Shown here one piece after another: positions 40,993 through 48,310 of a DNA stretch of 64,000 bases; positions within the stretch are counted from its first letter, which is position 1; each line of letters opens with the position of its first letter. Location: NCBI RefSeq assembly GCF_031624395.1, contig NZ_JAMQON010000001.1, positions 682,001 through 746,000 of the forward strand. The letters are read 5' to 3'. The translations under genes were made by a program, and so were the position numbers. Origin of the DNA: Halomicroarcula saliterrae. Lineage in GTDB: Archaea > Halobacteriota > Halobacteria > Halobacteriales > Haloarculaceae. The notes below the pieces were generated by a model. That model was not told the DNA's origin. It worked only from the letters and a program-made list of their open reading frames with translations, and searched no databases.

Positions 40993-42578
40993 AGGTAAGA
41001 GATGCCTCCCGCGTCGCGACCGTCGTCATCGTCGAGGGCGCCGATGCCCTCCAGCCGGCGGATGCCCTGCTCGGCCATGTACCACGCCGCGATGAGGTCT
41101 GGGGTGTGGCCCTTGAGCTTGCCGTCGGACAGCTTCAGGGACATCGCCGCCTGGACGAAGTCCTCCGTGGGCCCGTGGCCACGGTAGAACTGGATGCCGC
41201 CGTTCTCGACGAGCCGACGGAGTCGGGGGATGCCGTTCTCCCAGCTGTGTTTCTTGCCGGTCGTCGGGATGCCCGTCACCTTCGCCCGCAGCGAGGCCGA
41301 GAACTCCAGCGCATCGTTGGCGACGTACTGCTGCATCCCGTTGTCCTCGATGACGACCATCGCCGGGTCGTAGCGGTCGTCGAGGTCCGCCAGCGTCGCC
41401 TTGACCGCCGATGGCTGCAGCCCCGTCTCGGCTTTGGCGTCCAAGAGGCGACGTCGTCCATCGGCGCCGACACGGAAGGCGACGAACGCCGCGTTGTCGC
41501 CGGTCGGGGACTGGGCCGGGTCGTGGGCGACGATGGTCGCCTCGCCGGCGCTGGGCGTCAGCTGACGGGGCGGCTCCTGCCCGCGAATGGAGCAACCGCC
41601 GTCGTCGACGAGCCGGTTGACGTCGGCCTCCTCGATGAGGTTGCCCGACGCCCCGCGGATGGTCAGCGTGTACTCCCGCCAGAACAGGTAGTCCGCCATC
41701 TTCGAGCGCTTGTTCGCGAGCCACTCGGCGCTACGGGCGTCCGGCCAGAGCAGCTTGAGCGAGCCGTTGCCCCAAGGGTTGGACACCTCGGTGTAGAGGT
41801 CCTCGTCAGGCCGGCGGGCACGCCAGTCGTCGTCCTCGCGAAACTCCTGGTCCCACGTGTCGAGGATGGCGGGGAACTCCCGCAGCGAGTACCCCTCGTA
41901 GTCGCGGTAGTGGCTGTAGATGTCGTCGGGTCGCTTGCGAGTTCCGACGATGACGGTGCGCCCGTCGTCCTTGACCATCGGCTGGGCGACGCCGTCGACC
42001 CAGTTGAGGACGCCCTCGGTCGGGCCGTCGCCCTGCTCGGAGATGATGTCGTCGAGGATGAGCAGGTGCGCGCGGGCACCCTCGATGGACCCCTTCAGCC
42101 AGCCCGTCGTCAGCGACGAGCCGTTCGCGAACTCCTTCTTTTTCTTCGAGTCCTTCTCCCGAGGCTTGTTGAGGTTGACCAGCCACGGGTTTCGCTCGAT
42201 GAACTTGTTGAGCTCGTCGTCGGCCTTCTCGTAGGCCTGCTCCTGTGTGTTCATCGTCCAGATGACGCGGTACCCGTCGAGGTATTCCAGGCAGGCGATG
42301 GCGAACGCGGAGATGATCGTCGTCTTCAGCCCATCGCGGTGACACAGGAGCGCGAGGTCGCCGTCGACGTCGGCCTCGCCGGCGAGGTGTCGGAGCCACT
42401 GGGCGTGGTGTTCGCCGAGGGGTGCCCAGTCGTCGTACTCCTCGGCCATGTAGCCCTGGGTGAGCTTGCTGGTGAAGTCCAGCCAGCAGCCGTGCTCGAA
42501 CGGGTTGTACGCGGCGCGGATCTCCGCCCGGGAGAGCTCGACCTCGGCCGTCCCGACGCTGTCGGCCGTGCTACTCAT
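40989..42578 (-). CDS. terL: Terminase large subunit
   Basis: Packaging ATPase and nuclease of 529 residues. The ATPase has a modified Walker A CHRDGLKTT (79-87), Walker B LLILDDI (172-178, with Asp176/Asp177) and the coupling segment VIVGTRKRPDD (209-219). The nuclease domain has Asp353 (VAHDPAQ), Glu411/Asp412 (VVIEDNG) and Asp494 (HTPDLIAAWY). It translocates and cuts viral DNA at the portal. It overlaps the small subunit gene by eight bases. The call is firm. Confidence 0.95.
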   Translation of the reverse strand: MSSTADSVGTAEVELSRAEIRAAYNPFEHGCWLDFTSKLTQGYMAEEYDDWAPLGEHHAQWLRHLAGEADVDGDLALLCHRDGLKTTIISAFAIACLEYLDGYRVIWTMNTQEQAYEKADDELNKFIERNPWLVNLNKPREKDSKKKKEFANGSSLTTGWLKGSIEGARAHLLILDDIISEQGDGPTEGVLNWVDGVAQPMVKDDGRTVIVGTRKRPDDIYSHYRDYEGYSLREFPAILDTWDQEFREDDDWRARRPDEDLYTEVSNPWGNGSLKLLWPDARSAEWLANKRSKMADYLFWREYTLTIRGASGNLIEEADVNRLVDDGGCSIRGQEPPRQLTPSAGEATIVAHDPAQSPTGDNAAFVAFRVGADGRRRLLDAKAETGLQPSAVKATLADLDDRYDPAMVVIEDNGMQQYVANDALEFSASLRAKVTGIPTTGKKHSWENGIPRLRRLVENGGIQFYRGHGPTEDFVQAAMSLKLSDGKLKGHTPDLIAAWYMAEQGIRRLEGIGALDDDDGRDAGGISYL

Positions 42579-43278
42579 CGTCGAGCGTCGCCTCCCGGAT
42601 GGCCGCCGCGGTCTCCTCGTCGAACGAGACTGTCGTGTTCAGCTCGCCGTCGACGTTCATGTTGATGTCCGTCGAGTAGACGCCGAGGACCTCGCCCTTC
42701 GCTTCCAGATGCGAGGACTGTTCCTGGCGGGCCATCGCCTGGCCCTTGAGGTCGTCCTGGTCGCGACGCAGCCCGTCGAACTCCTTGGTGTACTTCGGCG
42801 AGCCGTCGACGGCCCGCAGCGGGTACTCCTCGCCCGGGCGGACGTCGGTCATCTCGTCGGTGAACCGGATGATGATGTCCCGCTCGGTCGCCCACTGGGG
42901 CCAGTCGGGGTCGTCAATGTCGACGATCTCCCACTCGGGCCAGGGCATCGGGCCCTCGCGGTCGGTGTCAACGGCGTCGGTCTTCGGGACGACCCGGACG
43001 ATGGGCTCGTCCTCGACGGCGTCGGCCTCGGCGCCACGGGCCCGCTGGTACATCTGCTCCTCACGCTCGGCGATCTGCAGGCGGACGTTGGCATGCTCTT
43101 GCTCGATCTGCTCCAGGACCTCCTCGGCGGGGTCGCTGTTGAGGTACGAGCGGATGGTCGACTTCGCGTACGAGCCGACGCCCTCCTGCTCGAAGCGCTC
43201 CTGTATCTCCTCGACGCTGAGGTTGTCCAGGTGGTGCCACTTGAGGGCCAACGTCTCACGTCGCTCACGTGTGCTCAT
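42571..43278 (-). CDS. terS: Terminase small subunit
   Basis: A 235-residue protein directly upstream of TerL. The N-terminus has a helix-turn-helix that would recognise the packaging site (LSVEEIQERFEQEGVGSYAKSTIRSYL, about 20-47). A coiled-coil oligomerisation stretch follows (EEVLEQIEQEHANVRLQIAEREEQMYQR). The C-terminus is acidic and would contact TerL. Classical position at the head of the late block. Confidence 0.86.
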   Translation of the reverse strand: MSTRERRETLALKWHHLDNLSVEEIQERFEQEGVGSYAKSTIRSYLNSDPAEEVLEQIEQEHANVRLQIAEREEQMYQRARGAEADAVEDEPIVRVVPKTDAVDTDREGPMPWPEWEIVDIDDPDWPQWATERDIIIRFTDEMTDVRPGEEYPLRAVDGSPKYTKEFDGLRRDQDDLKGQAMARQEQSSHLEAKGEVLGVYSTDINMNVDGELNTTVSFDEETAAAIREATLDDE

Positions 43279-43333
43279 GGTATGGAAATCGTCCTGTAGT
43301 GTCAGCCCTGCATTTGTACTTTAAATAGCACTC

Positions 43334-43579
43334 TCAGTCCTCGGTGTCGTCCTCGCCACCGCCTTGGACGTCTTGAGCCTCGTCGAGCGCGGCGCCGAAA
43401 GTGTCGCGGCCGAACACGGCGAAGCCCGAGGCGATGACCAGCGCGATGTAGACGACCTGAAGGAGCGTGCCAGGCTGCTGCCCGGTCACGTAGCTGTGGA
43501 CCCAGACACCGACGACCGTCGCGAGGACGACGGCGCCGGCGCCGGCCCGGAGGGCTCGGTAGGGACGCTGGGGTCCCAT
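43334..43579 (-). CDS. Two-TM small membrane protein
   Basis: An 81-residue protein with two hydrophobic helices (about 10-30 AGAGAVVLATVVGVWVHSY and 42-58 VYIALVIASGFAVFG) and an acidic C-terminus. ATG 43579 or 43582. Coupled with the next upstream membrane protein. A holin pair or membrane-anchored packaging factor is possible; no family recognised. Confidence 0.68.
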   Translation of the reverse strand: MGPQRPYRALRAGAGAVVLATVVGVWVHSYVTGQQPGTLLQVVYIALVIASGFAVFGRDTFGAALDEAQDVQGGGEDDTED

Positions 43580-43836
43580 CATGCACTCCCCCGCTCGATC
43601 AGGAACTCCAGACCTTCGGGGCCGGCAATCATCACGGTCATCATCGCGAGGGCGGCTAGGGGTGGGGCCCCCAGCGACATGGCGTAGACGCCGGCGCCGG
43701 CGCCGACCAGCTGCGTGATGGCCTTGACGAGCTTGAACAGTTTGAGCGTCATCCCGTATCGGCTCCTCAGACAGGCGTCCAGTGAGTCGTTGTACTGTGC
43801 GAGTTCGTGCTGAAGCGTCGGTTTACGGCTGGCCAT
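43579..43836 (-). CDS. Two-TM small membrane protein
   Basis: An 85-residue protein with a basic N-terminal helix (LRSRYGMTLKLFKLVK) and two hydrophobic segments (about 36-54 and 57-75). It overlaps the next gene by ATGA, so the two membrane proteins should be made in equal amounts. The pair is located just upstream of the terminase genes, where some phages keep lysis genes; that is inference. Confidence 0.68.
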   Translation of the reverse strand: MASRKPTLQHELAQYNDSLDACLRSRYGMTLKLFKLVKAITQLVGAGAGVYAMSLGAPPLAALAMMTVMIAGPEGLEFLIERGSA

Positions 43837-44030
43837 AGTAGCATTTCACGAGTGCCCGGTCGGGGAGTTGCACCCCGCGCTCTCGGTGAGCGCTCTGGGT
43901 CCGGGCTGGGCGGTCGGCGTCAGGTGACGAGCTGGGGCCGACCGGTTGGATGTCGGTGCAGACCCTCGCTGCCGGTGGATGGGGTGGGTGGGGGTGGAGA
44001 ACACAGGCGGCAGGTCATCGGGGCGCGGTG

Positions 44031-44219
44031 TCAGCGGTGGGTCTCAGGGATGTTGTCCTCGTTGACGCGCATGGTGACGCCGTCGACGTCAACGCGGAAG
44101 ACGCGGTCGAAGCCATCGGCGTCGGCCTCGACGAACTCGTCGACGACCGTGGCCTCGCGACGGTTGCCCTGGAGTGTCTCGACCGGGACCGTCGCCGGCG
44201 CCGGGGGCTGGACGCTCAC
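44031..44219 (-). CDS. Small protein, 62 aa, GTG start
   Basis: Starts with GTG 44219 in GTGA overlap with the upstream zinc-ribbon gene. The product is beta-rich (VFRVDVDGVTMRVNEDNIP) and acidic. No family recognised. It probably ends the short operon that leads the late block. Confidence 0.58.
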   Translation of the reverse strand: MSVQPPAPATVPVETLQGNRREATVVDEFVEADADGFDRVFRVDVDGVTMRVNEDNIPETHR

Positions 44220-44713
44220 CGTTGGACCCCCTTCGCGGCGGCGATGGCGAAGATGCGCTTGTCGTCGGCGGTGTGGCGGTCGAGGCCCTTGAGGTGGTCC
44301 ACGACGCGATAGATGACGTCGGTCTTGACGTGATAGCCGGCCTCCTGGAGCCGGGCCGCCAGTGCTGGGACGCGGTCGGTCGCCTCGCTCGTCGACAGCG
44401 TCTCGCTCTGGGAGAGACCACGGACCGAGCCACACTCGTTGCAGGTGGTCCGGGCCTCGGGCATCGGGGCGACGTTCGCGATGGACGCCGGCGGCTCGAT
44501 GAGGTCAACGCCGAGTGTAGCCGTCTCCGTACGGGGCTCCATCGCGCTCTCGCCCGGCTCGGGGTCGGGTCGTGTGAGGCGGGCAAAGCACTCCGAACAC
44601 ACGCGGTGGTCGTGCCAGATGAGAATCTCGAACCAGCGCACAGCGTGCTCGCCGGACCGGGCTGGATCACGTGGGAGTGGCGCTGCTGCTGGTGTGTCAG
44701 TTGCTTGGGACAT
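44216..44713 (-). CDS. Zinc-ribbon protein, 165 aa
   Basis: A protein with two Cys pairs, CSEC (about 39-42) and CNEC (about 91-94), separated by a long acidic linker, and a helical C-terminus (LAARLQEAGYHVKTDVIYRVVDHLK) that could be a winged helix. Preceded by a 200-base promoter-like gap. It may be a late-gene regulator; not recognised. Confidence 0.68.
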   Translation of the reverse strand: MSQATDTPAAAPLPRDPARSGEHAVRWFEILIWHDHRVCSECFARLTRPDPEPGESAMEPRTETATLGVDLIEPPASIANVAPMPEARTTCNECGSVRGLSQSETLSTSEATDRVPALAARLQEAGYHVKTDVIYRVVDHLKGLDRHTADDKRIFAIAAAKGVQR

Positions 44714-44863
44714 GGATTAGGAGAGTCGGAGGACTACTGGCTCGTCGCCGGGAGTCATGGCGGTGACTCGGCCCGACGCCGGTGTGGGAAACGCTACCTG
44801 ATATAGGTGTTTCAGGCCACAAAAACGCTACTCTGCTGTGTTTAGATGGCATGGGCGTGTCCT

Positions 44864-44914
44864 CCCGTGGGGCTGTACACGAACCATCGCGTCGACGGTG
44901 TCCGACCCCACGGG
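44864..44914. terminator. Inverted repeat CCCGTGGGG/CCCCACGGG
   Basis: Perfect 9-bp arms (44864-44872 and 44906-44914) with a 33-base loop. It lies 18 bases downstream of the leftward gene ending at 44932 and upstream of the late block, so it could separate the two transcription units. Confidence 0.45.
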
Positions 44915-44931
44915 TTGAGGCGCCCAGTCAT

Positions 44932-45222
44932 CTATGGGAGACGATACGGCGACGACGCATCGGGATGGTCAGCTGGGAGATACCCCTTCCGCGCAGCGTA
45001 GGCCGGGTCAGATGTATCGCAGCCGTCGACCTGAACGAGCTCGCCGCGCTTGGAGAGAGTCAACAACCGACTCCGCAGCGTCGCTGCGGTGAGGGCGCAG
45101 TGCTTGGCGACATGTTCTGGGAGCACTCCGCCGAGCAGGCCCTGGTGGTCGCCGTTCTCCATAGCGGCGTCGACCGCGTCGAGGATAGCGGCGTCGGAGA
45201 CCGACGACGGTCGCTGGTTCAC
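44932..45222 (-). CDS. Winged-helix-like small protein, GTG start
   Basis: A 96-residue protein beginning at GTG 45222 in GTGA overlap with the upstream gene. Helices (AILDAVDAAMENGDHQGLLGGVLPEHVAKHCALTAATLRSRLLTL is the helical run) followed by a KRGELVQVDG wing indicate a winged helix. It is the last gene of the regulatory pair before the late block and may control it. Confidence 0.66.
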   Translation of the reverse strand: MNQRPSSVSDAAILDAVDAAMENGDHQGLLGGVLPEHVAKHCALTAATLRSRLLTLSKRGELVQVDGCDTSDPAYAARKGYLPADHPDASSPYRLP

Positions 45223-45554
45223 GACTGCCCCTCCAGGACGGACTTGATGCGGTCGGTCTGCCGAGTCTCGGGGTACTCCGCGACGAGGCGGTCGACGGCG
45301 TCCTCTGTCACGAGGCAAAACCGGAGGTCGCCGTCATGGTCTCGGTAGGCGATGGCGTCGTCATTGTCGAGCGCGGCCTGGAGCGAGGCCTTGACGCCAG
45401 ATTTGCTGTACTGGCCGTGAGCCACACAGCACAGGTAGACAGTCTCCGGACGGACGCCCGGGCGTTGCTTGGGACTGGTCTGGGCGTCGACCGTCGCGAG
45501 GACCGACTGGTATCGCTGCCGTGGGTCGACGTCCTCCTCAGTCACCGTGACCAC
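45219..45554 (-). CDS. Winged-helix-like small protein, 111 aa
   Basis: The pattern SPKQRPGVRPETVYLCCVAHGQYSKSGVKASLQAALDNDDAI followed by YRDHDGDLRFCLV suggests a winged helix with a short wing. It is expressed from a 220-base promoter region containing a TTGAACTTGTTCAA palindrome 53 bases upstream of the ATG, so it is likely controlled by a regulator that binds it. No family named. Confidence 0.66.
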   Translation of the reverse strand: MVTVTEEDVDPRQRYQSVLATVDAQTSPKQRPGVRPETVYLCCVAHGQYSKSGVKASLQAALDNDDAIAYRDHDGDLRFCLVTEDAVDRLVAEYPETRQTDRIKSVLEGQS

Positions 45555-45606
45555 CTCGGGAGTGCTGGCCGACCACTCGGTTCGGGACCGCTTTGAACGA
45601 ACATGG

Positions 45607-45622
45607 ATTGAACTTGTTCAAC
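45607..45622. promoter_or_regulatory. Operator-like palindrome TTGAACTTGTTCAA, copy 1
   Basis: ATTGAACTTGTTCAAC holds a perfect 14-bp palindrome (45608-45621) about 53 bases upstream of the leftward gene at 45554. An identical core lies exactly 200 bp away at 45807. Confidence 0.72.
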
Positions 45623-45776
45623 ACTGGGTTTCGGCGAGTGAGGAGCGCCGTCCGAAACCGCACGACGACGCACGGACGACGCACCCCACTCTAATCGAGT
45701 TTAGTTTACAACCGCTACCGCAGCCGTACTTTCTCCCTATCCAAGCGGAGGTGGTCTATCTCTGGCGGGAATCATC

Positions 45777-46409
45777 CTACTGCGACCCCTCCTGGCTGGA
45801 ATCGTTGTTGAACTTGTTCAACGGACACCCGCTGGAGTGAACTCCTTCAAAGTCCACGCCCAGCCGGCGCTCGTCGGTGTTGTCCACTTCGAGACTCCCG
45901 TACTGGGTCATCTCCCGCGGTGTGAGGAACCAGTCGTACTCTTCGGGGAGATCGTCCATCAGGTCGTAGGCGTAGCGCGTCGAGCAACCCGTGGCGCCCT
46001 TGATGTCCTTCGCAGTGAGCTTGATGGCTGGGTCAGCACCACGGGCGTTGTCGGCGAACTGGACGATATCAGCGACCTTCTGGTCTTTCCCTCGACTGGA
46101 GCTGCCCTCCAGACGTGACCGGAGACGCTCGTTCTCCTTCTCAAGGTCGTCGACGCGGTCAGCCAGGCCGTTGATGCGGTCGACCGCAACGCTGGCCTTG
46201 TCCATCGCGGACATCTCCGTGGGGTCCGCGTCGTCGCTGTCGACGTCTGCGAGGCCAGCCAGCAGCTTCCGGAGGGCCGCGATTTCGAGGGCGGCCAGAG
46301 ACTCCGACTCGGCGAGGTCCTCGACGGTCCCGGAGAGCTCGACGATGGTTTCGACGAGCTCCTCGCGGTCCATCGCCGCGACCTCGGCACGGGAGAGGGA
46401 GAGGCTCAT
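45777..46409 (-). CDS. Coiled-coil protein with helix-turn-helix C-terminal half
   Basis: A 210-residue protein. Residues 1-105 are a long coiled coil (AESESLAALEIAALRKLL, DRINGLADRVDDLEKENERLRSRL). Residues about 110-165 look like a DNA-binding winged helix (KLTAKDIKGATGCSTRYAYDLMDDL). Its own 3' end holds one of the TTGAAC palindromes. A dimeric or higher-order regulator that loops DNA between the two palindromes would fit; not proven. Confidence 0.72.
   Translation of the reverse strand: MSLSLSRAEVAAMDREELVETIVELSGTVEDLAESESLAALEIAALRKLLAGLADVDSDDADPTEMSAMDKASVAVDRINGLADRVDDLEKENERLRSRLEGSSSRGKDQKVADIVQFADNARGADPAIKLTAKDIKGATGCSTRYAYDLMDDLPEEYDWFLTPREMTQYGSLEVDNTDERRLGVDFEGVHSSGCPLNKFNNDSSQEGSQ
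45807..45822. promoter_or_regulatory. Operator-like palindrome GTTGAACTTGTTCAAC, copy 2
   Basis: A perfect 16-bp palindrome inside the last codons of the 45777-46409 gene. It matches copy 1 over 15 of 16 positions at a spacing of exactly 200 bp. A two-site DNA loop is a possible mechanism. Confidence 0.72.
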
Positions 46410-46479
46410 CGACCGCCCTCCTGGTCAGTGGCCGCGCATACCTCTCGATGAGTGCAAAAACCGAACCGCGAAACGAACT

Positions 46480-46755
46480 CTACTCGTCGGTCAGGTCGAT
46501 GTCGAGGTCGGGGTCGTCGTAGTCTTCCAGTTCGGGAGCGTGACGACCATCGACCGGTCGGCGTTCGGAGAGGCTGCTGAACTCCTTTCGGACCAGCATC
46601 GACTGCACATCTCGGTCGGTCGGATGTTCCAGCGCGCCGAATGCCTCCTCTCGGGAGTTGGCTTGGACGGTTATCGTTTCGCTGGTGACTTGCTCGACTT
46701 CGATTTCGAATATCTGTGCTTCGTCGTCGGCTTCCTCTTGGGTTGTTTCTGCCAT
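46480..46755 (-). CDS. Acidic small protein, 91 aa
   Basis: Very acidic with a beta-rich middle (FEIEVEQVTSETITVQANSREEAFGALE), a pattern common in small haloarchaeal viral proteins. Ends in DDPDLDIDLTDE. No family recognised. Part of the leftward right-end operon. Confidence 0.66.
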   Translation of the reverse strand: MAETTQEEADDEAQIFEIEVEQVTSETITVQANSREEAFGALEHPTDRDVQSMLVRKEFSSLSERRPVDGRHAPELEDYDDPDLDIDLTDE

Positions 46756-46817
46756 TGTCTACAGTTGCCTCGCCGTCCTTCTGGAGCGGGTCATCGGCGG
46801 GGGAGATAGACCGGCCT

Positions 46818-46991
46818 CTATTGTTCATCGGCCGTTGCACCTCCCGTCTCGGCGCTTTCTGCTGGCTCCGAAGCAAACGCACCGCAGGCAGCACAGCGGT
46901 TTACATCGGGGCGACGGACTTCACAACCACAATTATTGCACGGGACACCAACATCTCTGAGCGGGAGTCCTGATAGGTCAGTACCGCTCAT
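46818..46991 (-). CDS. 57-residue zinc-ribbon protein
   Basis: A small gene in ATGA overlap with the upstream multi-zinc protein. CNNCGCEVRRPD and RCAACGAF give a four-Cys zinc ribbon, followed by an acidic tail. The position and codon use fit a real gene. Confidence 0.7.
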   Translation of the reverse strand: MSGTDLSGLPLRDVGVPCNNCGCEVRRPDVNRCAACGAFASEPAESAETGGATADEQ

Positions 46992-47530
46992 GCAGCCACC
47001 TCCTGAGCGTGATTTGGGCAGACGGGTGAGCCGTCTATCTCCTCCACGGCCCCTGAGTCACAGCGTGAGCAAGCGACGACGAGACGGCAAGCGCACTCCG
47101 GGCAGCAGAAGCCGTGGAAGCCGGGAAAACGCTGGTCGATGTTGCAGTCATCGTTCGGACAGACCTGCCCCTCGCAGCGGTCAGTCCTGTCCGCACACTG
47201 CCCACCGTCTGTCACGACCGGCGGGTCGTCGGCGTCACTCTCACCGATGTCGGACTTGAGCGACCATCGCTCCTGCTTGATCAGCTTGGAGGTATGCAGG
47301 TCGACACGGTCACCGAGATCGGGCGCTCGGGGATGGTCGTTACTCGTCCCGACGACCAGCTCGGCGACGTCGCCCGCGACCGCGTCGACCACCGCCGAGA
47401 AGCGCGGGTAGTCCGGCCACAGGTCGACCGTATCGTGGGCCGCAGGGACATCATCAGGGTCGGCCCGGGCCTCGTTGCACGTCCACGTCTGTCCGCGTTG
47501 GACAGTCCCGTCCACAGACTGGTCACTCAC
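46988..47530 (-). CDS. Multi-zinc-ribbon protein, 180 aa, GTG start
   Basis: Starts at GTG 47530 and overlaps the upstream stop by eight bases. A central alpha/beta part (DLWPDYPRFSAVVDAVAGDVAELVVG) leads to a Cys-rich C-terminus with at least three pairs (CPNDDC, CCPECACRLVVACSRC, VCPNH). It belongs to the first right-end operon and is probably nucleic-acid binding. Confidence 0.68.
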   Translation of the reverse strand: MSDQSVDGTVQRGQTWTCNEARADPDDVPAAHDTVDLWPDYPRFSAVVDAVAGDVAELVVGTSNDHPRAPDLGDRVDLHTSKLIKQERWSLKSDIGESDADDPPVVTDGGQCADRTDRCEGQVCPNDDCNIDQRFPGFHGFCCPECACRLVVACSRCDSGAVEEIDGSPVCPNHAQEVAA

Positions 47531-47870
47531 CGTCGACCACCTCCCACGCGGGCTCGTGTCCATCGGCCTCGATTTTGTCGACGGCCTCCTCGAGGATGTC
47601 CTCGCTCGCTGGGATGTGAGGGTTGTCCAGATCGACGCCGTCGGCGAGCAGTTCGGCTTCGGTACGGAGTATCCAGAGTTGGCCGGTCGTGGACACTCCG
47701 GGCTTGTACATCGCCGTGAGGTCGTGGTCGGCGGTCTGCTCGCGGATTTTGTGCCCGCGCTCGTCGACCTTGGTGTAGCGGTCGTCGCCGAGCCAGTCCA
47801 TATCGATGTTGGCCCGGCGCCGGCGACAGAGCGCCTCGATTCGGCTGACGCGGTCCTCGGTTTCAAGCAC
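47523..47870 (-). CDS. Hypothetical provirus protein, 115 aa, GTG start
   Basis: GTG 47870 follows a GGAGG eight bases upstream and overlaps the preceding stop. The protein has a basic N-terminal helix (RVSRIEALCRRRRANI), a beta-rich middle and an acidic C-terminus. No family recognised. Confidence 0.66.
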   Translation of the reverse strand: MLETEDRVSRIEALCRRRRANIDMDWLGDDRYTKVDERGHKIREQTADHDLTAMYKPGVSTTGQLWILRTEAELLADGVDLDNPHIPASEDILEEAVDKIEADGHEPAWEVVDGE

Positions 47871-48138
47871 CGGCACCACCTCCCAGCTTCCCGCCGAGAA
47901 TGTCCTGGACGAGCTGTGGCTGGGCCGCGTCGTCGATTCGGTCCTGGGCGATGTCGACCTCGCACAGTCCGTTCTCGTCAACCGGTTGTTTGTCCTCGTC
48001 GCCGTTGATGACGACGATGGTGCGCTCTTGCTGGGGGCCGTCGGCGGGACCGTCGACGCGGCGCCGGTCAACGAGTTCGAGACCGGGGACAACGCTATCG
48101 CCACGCTGCAGTTCGACGGGGCGGGTCTCGACGCTCAT
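47863..48138 (-). CDS. First gene of the right-end operon, 91 aa
   Basis: Starts at ATG 48138 with an AGGAG twelve bases upstream. Beta-rich first half (RTIVVINGDEDKQPV) and acidic helical end. The leader between promoter and ATG carries four CTTGCAGG repeats. Function unknown; it should be among the first genes transcribed after induction or infection. Confidence 0.68.
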   Translation of the reverse strand: MSVETRPVELQRGDSVVPGLELVDRRRVDGPADGPQQERTIVVINGDEDKQPVDENGLCEVDIAQDRIDDAAQPQLVQDILGGKLGGGAGA

Positions 48139-48150
48139 GTCGCACACTCT

Positions 48151-48198
48151 CCTTGCAGGTTGACCTTGCAGGATAGTCTTGCAGGAGTACCTTGCAGC
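48151..48198. repeat. Four 13-bp-phased CTTGCAGG repeats (iteron-like)
   Basis: CCTTGCAGG starts at 48151 and 48164, TCTTGCAGG at 48177 and CCTTGCAGC at 48190: exactly 13 bp apart each time. They lie in the leader of the right-end operon, on the inner side of the shared 20-bp element. The left end has the same word three times. They could be repressor operators, replication iterons or integrase arm sites. Confidence 0.8.
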
Positions 48199-48268
48199 CT
48201 GTCAGATGGGGGTGTCTGAACCCCTTTCTGGGGCGCTATAACCCCGGATGCTGAACCCGGCTGTGAGT

Positions 48269-48288
48269 ATAAAGACACTTATTTGTGC
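48269..48288. promoter_or_regulatory. Right copy of the shared 20-bp element
   Basis: ATAAAGACACTTATTTGTGC, one mismatch from 7841-7860. On the minus strand it holds a TATA-like TCTTTATA, placing a start near 48244. A small dyad GGCCG/CGGCC (48295-48310) follows. It is probably the promoter of the right operon; an attachment core cannot be excluded. Confidence 0.65.
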
Positions 48289-48310
48289 AAGTGGGGCCGT
48301 AATATCGGCC

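Larger units (their letters stand above)
6345..48288. mobile_element. Integrated tailed haloarchaeal provirus (about 42 kb)
   Basis: The element carries an integrase, small early genes, a phiH1-repressor-like regulator and a full head and tail gene set: TerS, TerL, portal, protease, major capsid, connectors, tail tube, chaperone, tape measure and spike. All late genes face left. Only a tail tube is seen and no sheath, so a siphovirus-like tail is inferred. The bounds given run from the integrase stop to the right copy of a shared 20-bp element. The true att sites are unresolved: the left copy of that element (7841-7860) lies inside the integrase gene pair. The genes look intact, so the provirus may be inducible. 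Confidence 0.9.

Noticed and set aside
41106-42665. 519-codon plus-strand frame opposite the terminase
   Set aside because: It runs through the terminase motifs on the other strand and has no domain of its own.
43920-44018. 32-codon minus frame with a CxxC start, 13 bases after 44031
   Set aside because: Very proline-rich after the first six codons, no coupling and no Shine-Dalgarno; too weak to call.
46406-46480. Extra minus frame between the 45777-46409 and 46480-46755 genes
   Set aside because: It has no start codon in the gap and only extends as a shadow of the next gene.
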